This document shows positions 25,138 through 35,202 of a DNA stretch of 64,000 bases, piece after piece. Numbering within the stretch: the stretch's first letter is position 1; the number at the start of each line of letters is the position of its first letter. The notes under the pieces were generated by a model. The model searched no databases. It saw only the letters and a list, made by a program, of their open reading frames with translations, and was not told where the DNA came from. The translations under genes were made by a program, and so were the position numbers. Origin of the DNA: Deltaproteobacteria bacterium HGW-Deltaproteobacteria-12 (GTDB taxonomy: Bacteria; Desulfobacterota; Syntrophia; Syntrophales; Smithellaceae); contig PHBK01000002.1 in NCBI GenBank assembly GCA_002840565.1, positions 62,001 to 126,000 on the forward strand, given 5' to 3'.

Positions 25138-25623
25138 TTAGTTGTCCAGTTCCAATGCTACAATGCCTGTTCTGGTTATATCCGCGATGCCCAATGGTTC
25201 GAGCCGGGCCAGAGCAAAATCAATTTGCGCTTTATCGCCGGTTATTTCCAGAATTAAATAATTGTCAGCGGACACTATTACTTTCCATTTATATGTGTCA
25301 ATGGCTTTTTCTATTTTTGCCCTGGTCTCTGCCTTTAAGGCCAGTTTGACCAGAACCATTTCGCGGTGAATGGACTCTACGTTGGTCAAATCATCCACCC
25401 CGATGACATCGACGATTTTGCGCAGCTGATTTTCAATCCGCGTGATGGTAGCCTGATTGCCGATGGACGTCATAACGATTTTGGATATTTCATAGGTAGT
25501 AGTGGTGTTAACGGACAGACTTTCGATGTTATATCCTTTTCCTCCCAGCGCTCCGGCGATTCTGGCCAGCACATCCGGCTTATTATGGACCAGGATTGAA
25601 ATTATGTGCTCTTTCTTTTCCAT
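25138..25623 (-). CDS. ilvN: Acetolactate synthase small subunit
   Basis: This 161-residue regulatory subunit has an N-terminal ACT domain (5-80) with HNKPDVLARIAGALGGKGYN and NIESLSV, which binds valine, and a C-terminal domain of the IlvN/IlvH type. It activates IlvB and gives feedback inhibition by valine. It starts 29 bases after ilvB ends. Confidence 0.95.
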   Translation of the reverse strand: MEKKEHIISILVHNKPDVLARIAGALGGKGYNIESLSVNTTTTYEISKIVMTSIGNQATITRIENQLRKIVDVIGVDDLTNVESIHREMVLVKLALKAETRAKIEKAIDTYKWKVIVSADNYLILEITGDKAQIDFALARLEPLGIADITRTGIVALELDN

Positions 25624-25652
25624 GTTTCTTTTACCCTTTCTGTATATTGACG

Positions 25653-27356
25653 TTAATTAATCATTTCTCTAGTGCCCAACTTCATATCACTGATGGATGA
25701 ACCCGGTCCGACCATGGGATAAACGCATTCCTCCCGCGAAATTCGGAAATCCATCAATACCGGTTTATTCAGGGAAAGACCCTGGCGTAATACGGGTTCT
25801 ACCTCTTCCGGCTTTGTGGCGCGCAATCCGACGATGCCAAAAGCCTCCGCCAGTTTTACAAAATCAGGTGCATAGGTCATATCGGTGTGGGAATAACGCT
25901 TTTCATAGAATAATTCCTGCCATTGACGCACCATACCCAGATAATTGTTGTTGAGCAGCACGATCTTTACATTGATGTTGTATTGCGCAGCTGTAGCCAA
26001 TTCCTGGATATTCATCTGAATGCTTCCGTCACCGGCAATATCCACCACCTGTTTGTCGGGGAAGGCACACTTCACGCCGATGGCCGCCGGAAGCCCATAG
26101 CCCATTGTACCCAATCCGCCGGAGCTGATAAATGTATTAGGCTGGTCAAAGGGGAAAAACTGCGCAGTCCACATCTGATTTTGGCCGACTTCAGTGGTAA
26201 TAATGGCATTTCCCTGCGTCAATTTATGGAGCGTCTCAATCACATACTGCGGTTTAATGACCTTGCCGTTTTGGCAATAGGTTAAGGGAACCTGCTGCCT
26301 CCATTCGGCAATCTGTTCCAGCCATTCCTTGCGGCAGGCTGCCTGCGGCGCATAATTATGCTCAGCCAGGAATTTGATCATATCCTGCAGGGAGGTTTTG
26401 GTTGCCCCGATAATCGGCAGGTCGACAACCACATTTTTGTTAATGGAGGACGGATCAATGTCAATTTGCACAATTTGGGCGTTAGCGGCGAAAGTATCGA
26501 TGGTGCCGGTGACCCGGTCGTCAAAACGAACGCCCACGGCAATTAATAAATCGCAGTGGCTGACCGCCATATTGGCGTAATAAGTTCCATGCATGCCCAG
26601 CATGCCCAGCCAGAGGGGATCTGTTCCGGGAAAGGAACCGATGCCCATTAAAGTCCCTGTTACCGGGATGGAATATTTTCTGGCCAGTGCCGTGAGCTCA
26701 GACGAAGCTTTTCCCAGAATAACGCCGCCGCCGGTCATGATTAAAGGCCTTTTTGCATGTGCAAGCATCTCAAAAACCTGAGCCATTTTTTTGGGAGCTG
26801 GTTTATGGATAGCCTCATGATTTCTAATCTGGATGTTTTCGGGAGCGAAATCAATTTCCATAGCCATTACATTCTTCGGTAAATCGACCAATACAGGTCC
26901 GGGCCGGCCTGTGCGGGCAATGTGAAAGGCTTCTTTGATGGTTGGAGCCAATTCTTCTATGCTCCGGACAAGGAAATTGTGTTTGGTGCAGGGGCGGGTG
27001 ATGCCGGTGATGTCACATTCCTGAAAAGCGTCGTTGCCGATTAAGGTTGTGGGAACCTGTCCGGTAAAAACGACCAGCGGTATGGAGTCCATGTTGGCCG
27101 TGGCGATGCCGGTAACGGTATTTGTAGCACCGGGACCGGAAGTAACCAGACACACGCCGACCTTTCCTGTGGCCCGGGCATACCCGTCGGCCGCATGAAC
27201 CGCGCCCTGTTCATGACGCACTAAAATATGTTTTAATTTCCCTTTATAGAGCTGATCATAAATATCCAGGACGGTGCCGCCCGGATATCCGAAAATAATA
27301 TCCACTTCTTCCAATTCCAGCATTTTCAGCAGAATTTGTGAACCTTTCAACTTCAT
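25653..27356 (-). CDS. ilvB: Acetolactate synthase large subunit
   Basis: This 567-residue ThDP- and FAD-dependent enzyme carries out the first committed step of Val/Leu/Ile synthesis. The catalytic Glu is E49 in VRHEQGAVHAADGYAR, and the ThDP motif GDGSIQMNIQEL continues to NNNYLGMVRQWQ. It starts after a GGGAGGTAG site. It is the first structural gene after the attenuator, with ilvN, ilvC and ilvD following on the same strand. Confidence 0.96.
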   Translation of the reverse strand: MKLKGSQILLKMLELEEVDIIFGYPGGTVLDIYDQLYKGKLKHILVRHEQGAVHAADGYARATGKVGVCLVTSGPGATNTVTGIATANMDSIPLVVFTGQVPTTLIGNDAFQECDITGITRPCTKHNFLVRSIEELAPTIKEAFHIARTGRPGPVLVDLPKNVMAMEIDFAPENIQIRNHEAIHKPAPKKMAQVFEMLAHAKRPLIMTGGGVILGKASSELTALARKYSIPVTGTLMGIGSFPGTDPLWLGMLGMHGTYYANMAVSHCDLLIAVGVRFDDRVTGTIDTFAANAQIVQIDIDPSSINKNVVVDLPIIGATKTSLQDMIKFLAEHNYAPQAACRKEWLEQIAEWRQQVPLTYCQNGKVIKPQYVIETLHKLTQGNAIITTEVGQNQMWTAQFFPFDQPNTFISSGGLGTMGYGLPAAIGVKCAFPDKQVVDIAGDGSIQMNIQELATAAQYNINVKIVLLNNNYLGMVRQWQELFYEKRYSHTDMTYAPDFVKLAEAFGIVGLRATKPEEVEPVLRQGLSLNKPVLMDFRISREECVYPMVGPGSSISDMKLGTREMIN

Positions 27357-27483
27357 TTTTTGCTACCTCCCAATGTATAAGTTTCAGTTTCCTGGATCCT
27401 CCGGTTCGCCTGTGCGCCCGCAGGATAAATGAGTCTAAGGCCTTTTTGCTGCTTCGCCCCAAAAAAGCCAAGACTCATTAAAT

Positions 27484-27565
27484 AAAAAAGCCGCTTATCT
27501 TCTTTCAGAAAAGCGGCTTTGTGGCTAAAACAACAAAGCCGCGGGTTTTTAGGGGCCCGCGGCTT
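27484..27565 (-). promoter_or_regulatory. ilv attenuator hairpins
   Basis: Two strong hairpins follow the leader peptide on the minus strand. AAGCCGCGGG/CCCGCGGCTT (27536-27565) comes first. The second, AAGCCGCTT/AAGCGGCTT (27488-27519), runs into TTTTTT and looks like the attenuator terminator. The GCCGCTTAAG at the end of the leader ORF can pair with the AAGCGGC arm of the terminator, giving an antiterminator. GTATCTTTA/TAAAGATAC at the leader stop gives a further competing stem. Ribosome stalling on Val/Leu codons would favour readthrough into ilvB. Confidence 0.75.
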
Positions 27566-27583
27566 GTATCTTTATTTTATTTC

Positions 27584-27679
27584 TTAAAGATACTTAAGCG
27601 GCAGACCCCTGAGTACTACTACGAGTACCCTTACGCTGGTAATCAGGCTCTTGCCGCCGACTAAATCTTTAAGATACAT
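27584..27679 (-). CDS. ilv leader peptide (31 aa)
   Basis: A 31-codon frame starts at 27679 behind AAAGGGAT and ends at 27584, just before the attenuator hairpins. Eight of the residues are Leu, six Val and one Ile, clustered as SVRVLVVVLRGLPL. Such a run of regulatory codons directly before a terminator is the hallmark of transcription attenuation for branched-chain amino acid operons. Confidence 0.88.
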   Translation of the reverse strand: MYLKDLVGGKSLITSVRVLVVVLRGLPLKYL

Positions 27680-27711
27680 TGTTTATCCCTTTGTTATTTA
27701 TACTTGGTGCT

Positions 27712-27740
27712 TCCTTAACGGAAAATAAACTGTTTGTCAA
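27712..27740 (-). promoter_or_regulatory. Putative ilv promoter
   Basis: TTGACA (27735-27740) and TAAGGA (27712-27717) are spaced 17 bases on the minus strand, about 35 bases before the leader-peptide ATG. The remaining sequence to 27900 is AT-rich and holds the divergent kdp promoter region. Confidence 0.55.
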
Positions 27741-27900
27741 GACCCTTTTATAAAATTATTTATACTTTCTTTATTCAATCCTTCACTATTTTAACACCAA
27801 TTTTATTTCGCTTTTGATATTCTTGTTGCCACTTTGTATTAACAATTCATTTTTTAAAACATCGGTTGTTTTAATGACGGGGGGAGAGGGGATACATATA

Positions 27901-27993
27901 ATGTCTATTTTATTCTTGGTCAGTGGCATTGTTGCACTCGTTCTGTTCATCTATCTGTTCATAGCTCTGTTCAAACCGGAGAAATTCCAATGA
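27901..27993 (+). CDS. kdpF: KdpF, small subunit of K+ ATPase
   Basis: This 30-residue protein is a single membrane helix (about 3-24) ending FKPEKFQ, the typical KdpF tail. KdpF stabilises the KdpFABC complex. A GGGGAGAGGGG stretch precedes the ATG. Its stop overlaps the kdpA start by four bases (ATGA). Confidence 0.88.
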   Translation: MSILFLVSGIVALVLFIYLFIALFKPEKFQ

Positions 27994-29732
27994 CCGTAAA
28001 TGGATTTTTACAGATTGTTTTCTATTTCGTGGTGCTGTTGCTCCTTGTGAAACCACTCGGACATTACATGGCGGCAGTTTATGAAAACAAAGCCTGTGGC
28101 CTCGACCGGCTGCTATCTCCAATCGAAAAAAGTCTGTATAAACTGTGTAATATTAAGCCTGAACATGAAATGACTTGGCGGGAGTATGCAGCCGCCGTGC
28201 TTATTTTCAATTTCGCCGGATTTATCTTCCTCTATGCCCTGCTTCTCGTTCAGGGCAGTCTTCCCTTTAATCCTCGGCAATTGCCATCCCTGGCTCCTCT
28301 CCTGGCCTTCAACGTTGCCGTTAGTTTTGTGACCAACACGAACTGGCAATCATACAGCGGAGAGATGACTATGAGCTATCTTTCGCAGATGGCGGGGCTT
28401 ACGGTGCAAAATTTCCTTTCTGCTGCTACCGGGATGGCGGTACTTGTAGCACTGATACGCGGCCTGAAACGGCGTCTTGCTGACAAAATCGGCAATTTCT
28501 GGATTGATACGGTCCGTTCAATCTTGTACATTCTATTGCCAATATCGATAATCCTGTCCCTCCTTCTCGTTTCCCAGGGAGTGGTTCAGTCATTTAGTCC
28601 CTCCGTAAAGGTCAATTTCCTGGAATCAACACAAGACAGATCGGGGAAGGTTATCAGGGAACAGGTAATCCCGCTGGGTCCTGCCGCTTCGCAGATCGCC
28701 ATCAAGCAACTCGGTACCAATGGAGGCGGTTTTTTCAATACCAATTCCGCCCATCCTCTGGAAAACCCGACCTCTGTTTCCAATTTCCTCGAACTGCTGG
28801 CCATTTTGCTGATCCCTGCCTCCCTTTGCTATACCTTTGGAAAGATGGCAGGAAACACGCGCCAGGGATGGGTTTTGCTGGTAACTATGTTCATGATCCT
28901 TATCCCTTTGATGACCGCCTGCATTTGGAACGAACAAGGGGGTAATCCTTATCTATCAAAGCTTGGCGTTGATCAATCCGCAGGTGATCTGCAGCCCGGA
29001 GGAAACATGGAAGGAAAGGAAATGCGTTTCGGCATCGTCAATTCTGTTCTCTGGGCGACCTTAACCACCGCAGCATCAAGCGGTTCTGTCAATGCGATGC
29101 ACGACTCGTTTACCGCGCTGGGCGGACTGTTTCCGCTGTGGCTTATGCAGTTGGGGGAAATCATTTTCGGCGGTGTGGGATCTGGTCTTTACGGTATGAT
29201 TGTATTTGCCCTCATCGCTGTCTTTATTTCCGGGCTCATGGTTGGACGCACGCCGGAGTATCTGGGGAAAAAGATCGGGGCCTTCGAAATACAGATGGGA
29301 TCTTTGATCATTCTTATCCCTGCCGCTGTTGTGCTCTTTGGTACGGCGCTCGCCGTCGTGACGGAAACGGGACTGGCGGGCATACAGAATACGGGACCCC
29401 ACGGATTTACCGAGATACTCTATGCCTTTTCATCGGCCGGGAACAACAATGGCAGTGCCTTTGCGGGACTCGACGCCAATACTGCTTTTTATAACTGGAT
29501 GCTTGGATTGGCCATGATCATAGGCCGTTTCGGCGTGATCATTCCCGTACTGGCCATAGCGGGGTCATTGGCGCGGAAGAAAACGATTCCTTCAGGGCCG
29601 GGAACTCTTCCTACTCATACCCTTCTTTTCGCTGTTCTTCTGGCAGGTGTCATCCTGCTCGTCGGTGCCCTGGCTTTTCTCCCTTCGCTGTCCCTCGGCC
29701 CGATTGTTGAATTTATGGCGATTCCAAAATAA
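27990..29732 (+). CDS. kdpA: Potassium-transporting ATPase subunit A
   Basis: This 580-residue channel-like subunit has about ten membrane segments and carries the K+ selectivity filter region. The conserved QLGTNGGGFFNTNSAHP lies near residues 230-250, and SSAGNNNGSAFAGL near 480. It takes up K+ at high affinity together with KdpB, which supplies the ATPase. The start follows from overlap with kdpF. Confidence 0.96.
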   Translation: MTVNGFLQIVFYFVVLLLLVKPLGHYMAAVYENKACGLDRLLSPIEKSLYKLCNIKPEHEMTWREYAAAVLIFNFAGFIFLYALLLVQGSLPFNPRQLPSLAPLLAFNVAVSFVTNTNWQSYSGEMTMSYLSQMAGLTVQNFLSAATGMAVLVALIRGLKRRLADKIGNFWIDTVRSILYILLPISIILSLLLVSQGVVQSFSPSVKVNFLESTQDRSGKVIREQVIPLGPAASQIAIKQLGTNGGGFFNTNSAHPLENPTSVSNFLELLAILLIPASLCYTFGKMAGNTRQGWVLLVTMFMILIPLMTACIWNEQGGNPYLSKLGVDQSAGDLQPGGNMEGKEMRFGIVNSVLWATLTTAASSGSVNAMHDSFTALGGLFPLWLMQLGEIIFGGVGSGLYGMIVFALIAVFISGLMVGRTPEYLGKKIGAFEIQMGSLIILIPAAVVLFGTALAVVTETGLAGIQNTGPHGFTEILYAFSSAGNNNGSAFAGLDANTAFYNWMLGLAMIIGRFGVIIPVLAIAGSLARKKTIPSGPGTLPTHTLLFAVLLAGVILLVGALAFLPSLSLGPIVEFMAIPK

Positions 29733-29755
29733 TTTCTCCATAAGGTGAGAATGTC

Positions 29756-31828
29756 ATGAGTCATACCCAAAACAAACCTTCAATTGCCGATGTCTCCATA
29801 ATCAGGCATGCCCTGCTGGATGCTTGCAGCAAGATGAATCCCTTTCATATGATCCGGCGACCGGTCATGTTTGTCGTCGAAACGGGAAGCTTCCTTACAA
29901 CATTGCTGTTCCTCTTCTCTCTCTTCGGAGCTGGAGAAGAACGCCCCGGTTTTATTTTATCCGTGGCCCTCTGGTTATGGTTTACGGTTTTATTTTCCAA
30001 TTTTGCGGAGGCCATGGCCGAAGGCAGAGGAAAGGCACAGGCAAGGGCGCTACGAGGTTCAAAGCGGGATGTGACGGCGAAACGCCTTACCCGTCCTCAA
30101 ACAGATGCGGGAAAAACAGAGATGCCAAGTTCACAACTGAAAAAAAACGACTTTGTCTTGGTCGAAGCGGGCGACACTATTCCGGGTGATGGGGAAGTCG
30201 TGGAGGGCATCGCATCTGTTGACGAGAGCGCCATTACGGGAGAAAGCGCTCCGGTCATTCGGGAAAGCGGTGGCGACCGAAGTGCTGTCACCGGTGGAAC
30301 AAGGATTCTCTCCGACTGGCTGATCATCAGGATATCTGCCAATCCCGGCGAATCTTTCTTAGACCGGATGATCGCCATGGTGGAAGGAGCGAGCAGGAAA
30401 AAAACCCCCAATGAGATTGCGCTTGATATTCTGCTGGTTGGTCTATCGATCATCTTTCTCCTGGTTACGGCAACGCTACTGCCCTTCTCTATTTACAGCG
30501 TTCAGTCCGCAGGAAGGGGTTCACCTGTGTCCATCACAGTGCTAACGGCTCTTCTTGTATGCCTGATTCCGACAACTATCGGCGGACTTCTCTCGGCCAT
30601 TGGCATTGCCGGAATGGATCGCATGATTCAAGCTAACGTTATTGCCATGTCGGGCAGAGCCATCGAGGCAGCCGGTGATGTAGATGTGCTCCTGCTGGAC
30701 AAGACAGGCACCATCACTCTCGGCAACAGGGTGGCGACCGCCTTTATTCCTGCCGCTAACGGGAATGTGTTCGAACTCGCGGCGGCAGCTCAATTAGCAT
30801 CGCTATCCGATGAAACACCGGAGGGACGGAGTATAGTCGTTCTGGCCAAAAAAGAATACAGCATCAGAGAGCGCGATATCAAGGCCATCGGTGCCCGATT
30901 CATCCCCTTTACTGCCAGAACCCGGATGAGCGGTGTTAATTTTTACGGCAAAGAGATCCGCAAAGGTGCGGCGGATGCCCTTGAAGCTTATGTTACAAAT
31001 CAGGGTGGAAATTTTTCACCGGAAATTAGATCTATTGTTGAAGATGTTGCCCGCCGCGGCGGAACCCCTCTCGTTGTGGCGCAAAACAACACGGTCCTGG
31101 GAGTGATTCAGCTTAGCGATGTGGTAAAGGGAGGAATAAAGGAGCGCTTTTCCGACATGAGAAAAATGGGAATAAGAACGGTCATGATAACGGGGGACAA
31201 TCCACTTACTGCTGCAGCTGTTGCCGCTGAAGCAGGCGTCGATGATTTCCATGCCGAAGCGACCCCCGACACCAAGCTCAACATTATCAGGGAATACCAG
31301 GCCAAAGGTCACCTCGTTGCCATGACCGGTGACGGAACAAATGACGCCCCGGCTCTGGCACAGGCGGATGTGGCCGTAGCTATGAACACAGGAACCCAGG
31401 CCGCTAAGGAGGCCGGGAATCTTATAGATCTGGACTCGAATCCAACAAAACTCATTGAGATCGTTCGTGTCGGAAAGCAGCTACTAATGACAAGGGGAGC
31501 ATTGACGACCTTTAGTATATCCAATGATGTGGCAAAGTACTTTGCCATTTTGCCTGCTGCTTTTTCCGGCATTTACCCGGAGCTCTCCACTCTCAACGTC
31601 ATGGGATTGTCAACGCCGCAGAATGCAGTACTTTCCGCTGTTATCTTTAACGCTTTGATCATTGTCGCCCTCATTCCCCTGGCTCTAAAAGGAGTTAAAT
31701 ATCGCCCTGCCGGTGCTGCGGTAGTCCTGAAGCGCAATCTGTTTGTCTTCGGCTTGGGAGGGCTGCTTGTTCCCTTTATCGGTATCAAGCTGATTGACAT
31801 AATCCTTGTTGCTACCGGGCTATTTTGA
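29756..31828 (+). CDS. kdpB: Potassium-transporting ATPase subunit B
   Basis: This 690-residue P-type ATPase has the phosphorylation site D315 in [10 protein letters not shown], the actuator motif TGES in [11 protein letters not shown], and the hinge [11 protein letters not shown]. Membrane segments lie near 35-90, 220-280 and at the C-terminus. It energises K+ transport by KdpA. It lies 23 bases after kdpA with an AAGGTGAG site. Confidence 0.96.
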   Translation: MSHTQNKPSIADVSIIRHALLDACSKMNPFHMIRRPVMFVVETGSFLTTLLFLFSLFGAGEERPGFILSVALWLWFTVLFSNFAEAMAEGRGKAQARALRGSKRDVTAKRLTRPQTDAGKTEMPSSQLKKNDFVLVEAGDTIPGDGEVVEGIASVDESAITGESAPVIRESGGDRSAVTGGTRILSDWLIIRISANPGESFLDRMIAMVEGASRKKTPNEIALDILLVGLSIIFLLVTATLLPFSIYSVQSAGRGSPVSITVLTALLVCLIPTTIGGLLSAIGIAGMDRMIQANVIAMSGRAIEAAGDVDVLLLDKTGTITLGNRVATAFIPAANGNVFELAAAAQLASLSDETPEGRSIVVLAKKEYSIRERDIKAIGARFIPFTARTRMSGVNFYGKEIRKGAADALEAYVTNQGGNFSPEIRSIVEDVARRGGTPLVVAQNNTVLGVIQLSDVVKGGIKERFSDMRKMGIRTVMITGDNPLTAAAVAAEAGVDDFHAEATPDTKLNIIREYQAKGHLVAMTGDGTNDAPALAQADVAVAMNTGTQAAKEAGNLIDLDSNPTKLIEIVRVGKQLLMTRGALTTFSISNDVAKYFAILPAAFSGIYPELSTLNVMGLSTPQNAVLSAVIFNALIIVALIPLALKGVKYRPAGAAVVLKRNLFVFGLGGLLVPFIGIKLIDIILVATGLF

Positions 31829-31841
31829 AAGGTTGATATCC

Positions 31842-32414
31842 ATGAAACATTTACTGCGCCAAGCTTTTTTATTGTTATTCTTCCTTACCCTGTTGACGGG
31901 ATTTCTATACCCCCTGTTTATCACGGGACTTTCCCAGGCGATCTTTCCCCGTCAGGCTAACGGAAGCCTCATCCTGGGCAATAGTCGACTTGTGGGGTCG
32001 GACCTTATCGGACAGCCTTTTACAAGCCCCCGCTACTTCTGGGGACGGCCTTCCGCAACAGCTCCTTTTCCTTATAACAGTACCGCATCAACTGGTTCCA
32101 ACTGGGGACCTTCGAGCGCCGAATTCATGAAAATTGTTCAGCAGAGGATAGACCTTCTGCGCAAAACTGATCTGCAAAACAGGATTTCCATTCCCGTTGA
32201 CCTGGTAACATCATCCGGCAGCGGTCTGGATCCTCATATCAGCCCGGCTGCCGCACTTTACCAGGTTCCACGCGTGGCCAAAGCCAGAAACCTTGACGAA
32301 AAGTTAATACGAAATCTCGTCCTTTCCCACATCCAAGGGCGTGCATTTGGTGTCCTCGGAGAGTCGATCATCCATGTCTTAACGCTGAATATGGCTCTGG
32401 ATAACTTGCGATAA
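31842..32414 (+). CDS. kdpC: Potassium-transporting ATPase subunit C
   Basis: This 190-residue protein has an N-terminal membrane anchor (about 8-28) and a periplasmic domain with the family motifs GSDLIGQPF, YFWGRPSAT, ASTGSNWGPSS and DPHISPAAA. KdpC is thought to stabilise the complex and raise nucleotide affinity. The ATG at 31842 after GAAAGGTTG is chosen; an upstream in-frame start overlaps kdpB. Confidence 0.94.
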   Translation: MKHLLRQAFLLLFFLTLLTGFLYPLFITGLSQAIFPRQANGSLILGNSRLVGSDLIGQPFTSPRYFWGRPSATAPFPYNSTASTGSNWGPSSAEFMKIVQQRIDLLRKTDLQNRISIPVDLVTSSGSGLDPHISPAAALYQVPRVAKARNLDEKLIRNLVLSHIQGRAFGVLGESIIHVLTLNMALDNLR

Positions 32415-32474
32415 GCATGTTACATTTATTGAGGCGTATGATAGAATTATACAATACGGATATAACAAACAGCC

Positions 32475-35165
32475 ATGAATACACAAAGACCTGATCCGGA
32501 TGCCCTTCTCCGAAGGGTGGAAAAAGAAGAACAAGATAATCGACAAGGAAAACTTAAGATTTTCTTTGGCGCAGCCCCCGGTGTGGGTAAAACATATGCT
32601 ATGCTGGAAGCAGCAAGAAGCAAGCAGCAAGAGGGTGAAGAAGTTGTCGTCGGCATCGTGGAAGCCCATGGTCGACAGGAGACGGAAAAGCTGCTTGAGG
32701 GGCTGGAGACCCTGCCCCGCACCCATTATTCTTACCGAGGCAAAGATCTGTCCGAATTCGATCTTGATTCAGCATTATCTCGCAATCCGGCCATTATTCT
32801 AGTGGACGAGCTCGCCCATTCTAATGCTGCCGGCGCCCGCCATAAAAAACGATGGCAGGATGTGCAGGAACTCCTTCATGCCGGCATTTCCGTTTATACT
32901 ACTGTCAACGTCCAGCACTTGGAAAGCTTAAACGACATCGTTCACAATATCACTGGCGTGAATGTAAGCGAAACAATTCCGGATTCCTTTTTAGACAGGG
33001 CCGACGAAATCGAACTGATCGATCTGCCGCCGGCTGATTTATTGCAGCGCCTCAAGGAGGGAAAAGTCTATATCCCTGCACAGGTCGAAAAGGCTATGTC
33101 CAATTTCTTTCAAAAAGGCAACCTTATCGCACTTCGAGAGCTGGCATTAAGGCGCACGGCCCAATGCGTGGACGAACAGATGGAAAACTATCGGCGCGAC
33201 ATGGGAGTCCATTCCAGATGGCAGGCGACGGAACGCATTTTGGTGTGTGTCGGTCCCAATCCTCGATCGGTGCGGCTCATCAGAGCGGCCCGTCTCATGG
33301 CGACAGGACTTCGTGCGGACTGGATTGCTGTAAATGTAGAGGCGCCAACACATGTTCGCCCCTCAGAGGATGATAAAAAACTGCTTGCCGAACACCTTCG
33401 GCTGGCCGAAAGCATGGGAGCGGAAACAGCAACATTGACAGGGCACCGGGTCAGTGAGGAACTCCTGAACTATGCAAGGCGAAGAAATGTCAGCAAAATT
33501 ATCGTCGGAAAACCGACGCACCCCCGCTGGAAAGATAAGGTCTTCGGGTCGCCCCTTGATGAAATTATCCGCGGCAGCGGAGGCATTGATATCTACGTCA
33601 TCACAGGCGAGTCGGAAGAGCCTGAGCCACATCAAATAAGACAGATAAAAAAGCCGAAAACAAACCCCATAGAGTGGCTTTGGAGCATCGGCACTGTTAT
33701 TGCCACTACGGGGATCGCGGCCATAATGTTTCCCTATTTTGATCTTATCAACATCGTGATGATCTATCTGCTGGGGGTTGTGGTAACAGCTATCAGGACC
33801 AGTCACATGCCATCCTTATTATCAGCGCTGCTGAGTGTAGCAGCATTCGACTTCTTTTTTGTTCCACCCTTCTTTACCTTTGCGGTTGCCGATACTAAAT
33901 ATATAGTGACCTTCATCGTCCTGTTCGTGGTGTCTCTTGTTATCAGCGGACTAGCCTTGCGGGTTCGGCAACAAGCCGAGGAAGCAAGAACGCGGGAGAG
34001 CAATACGGCAGCTCTTTACGGGTTGAGCCGAGACTTGGCGCGGGAACGAAAAAAAGAGAAACTCAGTGATATTGCCGTAAAGCACATTGGTGAGGTCTTC
34101 CACAGTCAGGCTGTTGTTCTTATTCCCGATTCCGATGGATGCCTGAAAGTCCTGTCAACTACCCAAGGCACGTTTGCGATGGATCAGAAGGAATGGAGTA
34201 TCGCTAAGTGGGTTTTTGAAAACAGGCAAGCCGCCGGTCTTGGAACGGATACCCTGATGGCCGCAAAGGCTTTTTATCTGCCAATGATCGCCCTATCCGG
34301 CACCGTTGGTGTCATCGGTGTCCTTCCACATAACCCCGCTGTGCCGTTTGATATCGGAGAGTTTCATTTTCTGGAGACATTTGCCAATCAGACTGCTATG
34401 GCCATTGAACGCATAGTTTTGGCTCAGGAAGTTAACAAGGAACATTTGAACGCAGAAACACAGCGGATACGAAACTCGTTCCTGAGTTCCGTGTCCCATG
34501 ACTTAAGGACTCCGCTGGCGACAATCACGGGAGCGGCAAGCACGCTTATCCATGGCGGGAAGAAGATTCCGGAAGAGAAACAGAAAGAAATGATCCAATC
34601 TATTCATGAAGAAGCAGAGCACCTTAATCATATTATACGGAATGTTCTGAACATTACACGCCTCGAAGCGGGAACTATCCGGGTTAACAAGGAATGGCAT
34701 TCACTGGAAGAGATTGTCGGCGTGGTTCTCGACAGGAAGTCGAGCATAATGAAAGACCATCCCGTTAATGTATCCATACCAGCAGATCTTCCGCTGATAC
34801 CATTTGACCCGATTCTTATGGAACAGGTTTTTACAAATTTTGTTGAAAACGCCATCCAGCACACACCTCCCGGTACTTCTGTTGATATTAATATCAGCAC
34901 TCAAAAGACATATGTTCAAATTGAAATTGCCGACAGAGGACCAGGCATACGGAAGATTGAAAAAGAACATATTTTTGATAAATTTGCCTATGAAAAAGTA
35001 TCGGGCAAAGGGGTTGGCCTCGGGCTTTCCATATGCAAGGCGATCGTGGATGCACACGGCGGTCGCATATGGGCGGAAAATCGTCCCGGGGGGGGCGCTA
35101 TTTTCCTATTTACCCTTCCCCTAGACAGGGAAGCACCGACAGTCAATAGAAATATCCATTCCTGA
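32475..35165 (+). CDS. kdpD: Sensor histidine kinase KdpD
   Basis: This 896-residue turgor/K+ sensor has a KdpD N-terminal domain with P-loop GAAPGVGKT (32-40), a UspA-like domain (about 250-375), four membrane segments of DUF4118 (about 400-500), a GAF domain (about 530-650), and HisKA with H675 in SVSHDLRTPL. An HATPase domain follows with VENAIQHTP and GVGLGLSICKAI. It phosphorylates KdpE under K+ limitation, raising kdp transcription. Confidence 0.96.
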   Translation: MNTQRPDPDALLRRVEKEEQDNRQGKLKIFFGAAPGVGKTYAMLEAARSKQQEGEEVVVGIVEAHGRQETEKLLEGLETLPRTHYSYRGKDLSEFDLDSALSRNPAIILVDELAHSNAAGARHKKRWQDVQELLHAGISVYTTVNVQHLESLNDIVHNITGVNVSETIPDSFLDRADEIELIDLPPADLLQRLKEGKVYIPAQVEKAMSNFFQKGNLIALRELALRRTAQCVDEQMENYRRDMGVHSRWQATERILVCVGPNPRSVRLIRAARLMATGLRADWIAVNVEAPTHVRPSEDDKKLLAEHLRLAESMGAETATLTGHRVSEELLNYARRRNVSKIIVGKPTHPRWKDKVFGSPLDEIIRGSGGIDIYVITGESEEPEPHQIRQIKKPKTNPIEWLWSIGTVIATTGIAAIMFPYFDLINIVMIYLLGVVVTAIRTSHMPSLLSALLSVAAFDFFFVPPFFTFAVADTKYIVTFIVLFVVSLVISGLALRVRQQAEEARTRESNTAALYGLSRDLARERKKEKLSDIAVKHIGEVFHSQAVVLIPDSDGCLKVLSTTQGTFAMDQKEWSIAKWVFENRQAAGLGTDTLMAAKAFYLPMIALSGTVGVIGVLPHNPAVPFDIGEFHFLETFANQTAMAIERIVLAQEVNKEHLNAETQRIRNSFLSSVSHDLRTPLATITGAASTLIHGGKKIPEEKQKEMIQSIHEEAEHLNHIIRNVLNITRLEAGTIRVNKEWHSLEEIVGVVLDRKSSIMKDHPVNVSIPADLPLIPFDPILMEQVFTNFVENAIQHTPPGTSVDINISTQKTYVQIEIADRGPGIRKIEKEHIFDKFAYEKVSGKGVGLGLSICKAIVDAHGGRIWAENRPGGGAIFLFTLPLDREAPTVNRNIHS

Positions 35166-35202
35166 AAATGCGCCGTATTGATGAAGACTGGAGGCAAAAA
35201 CC

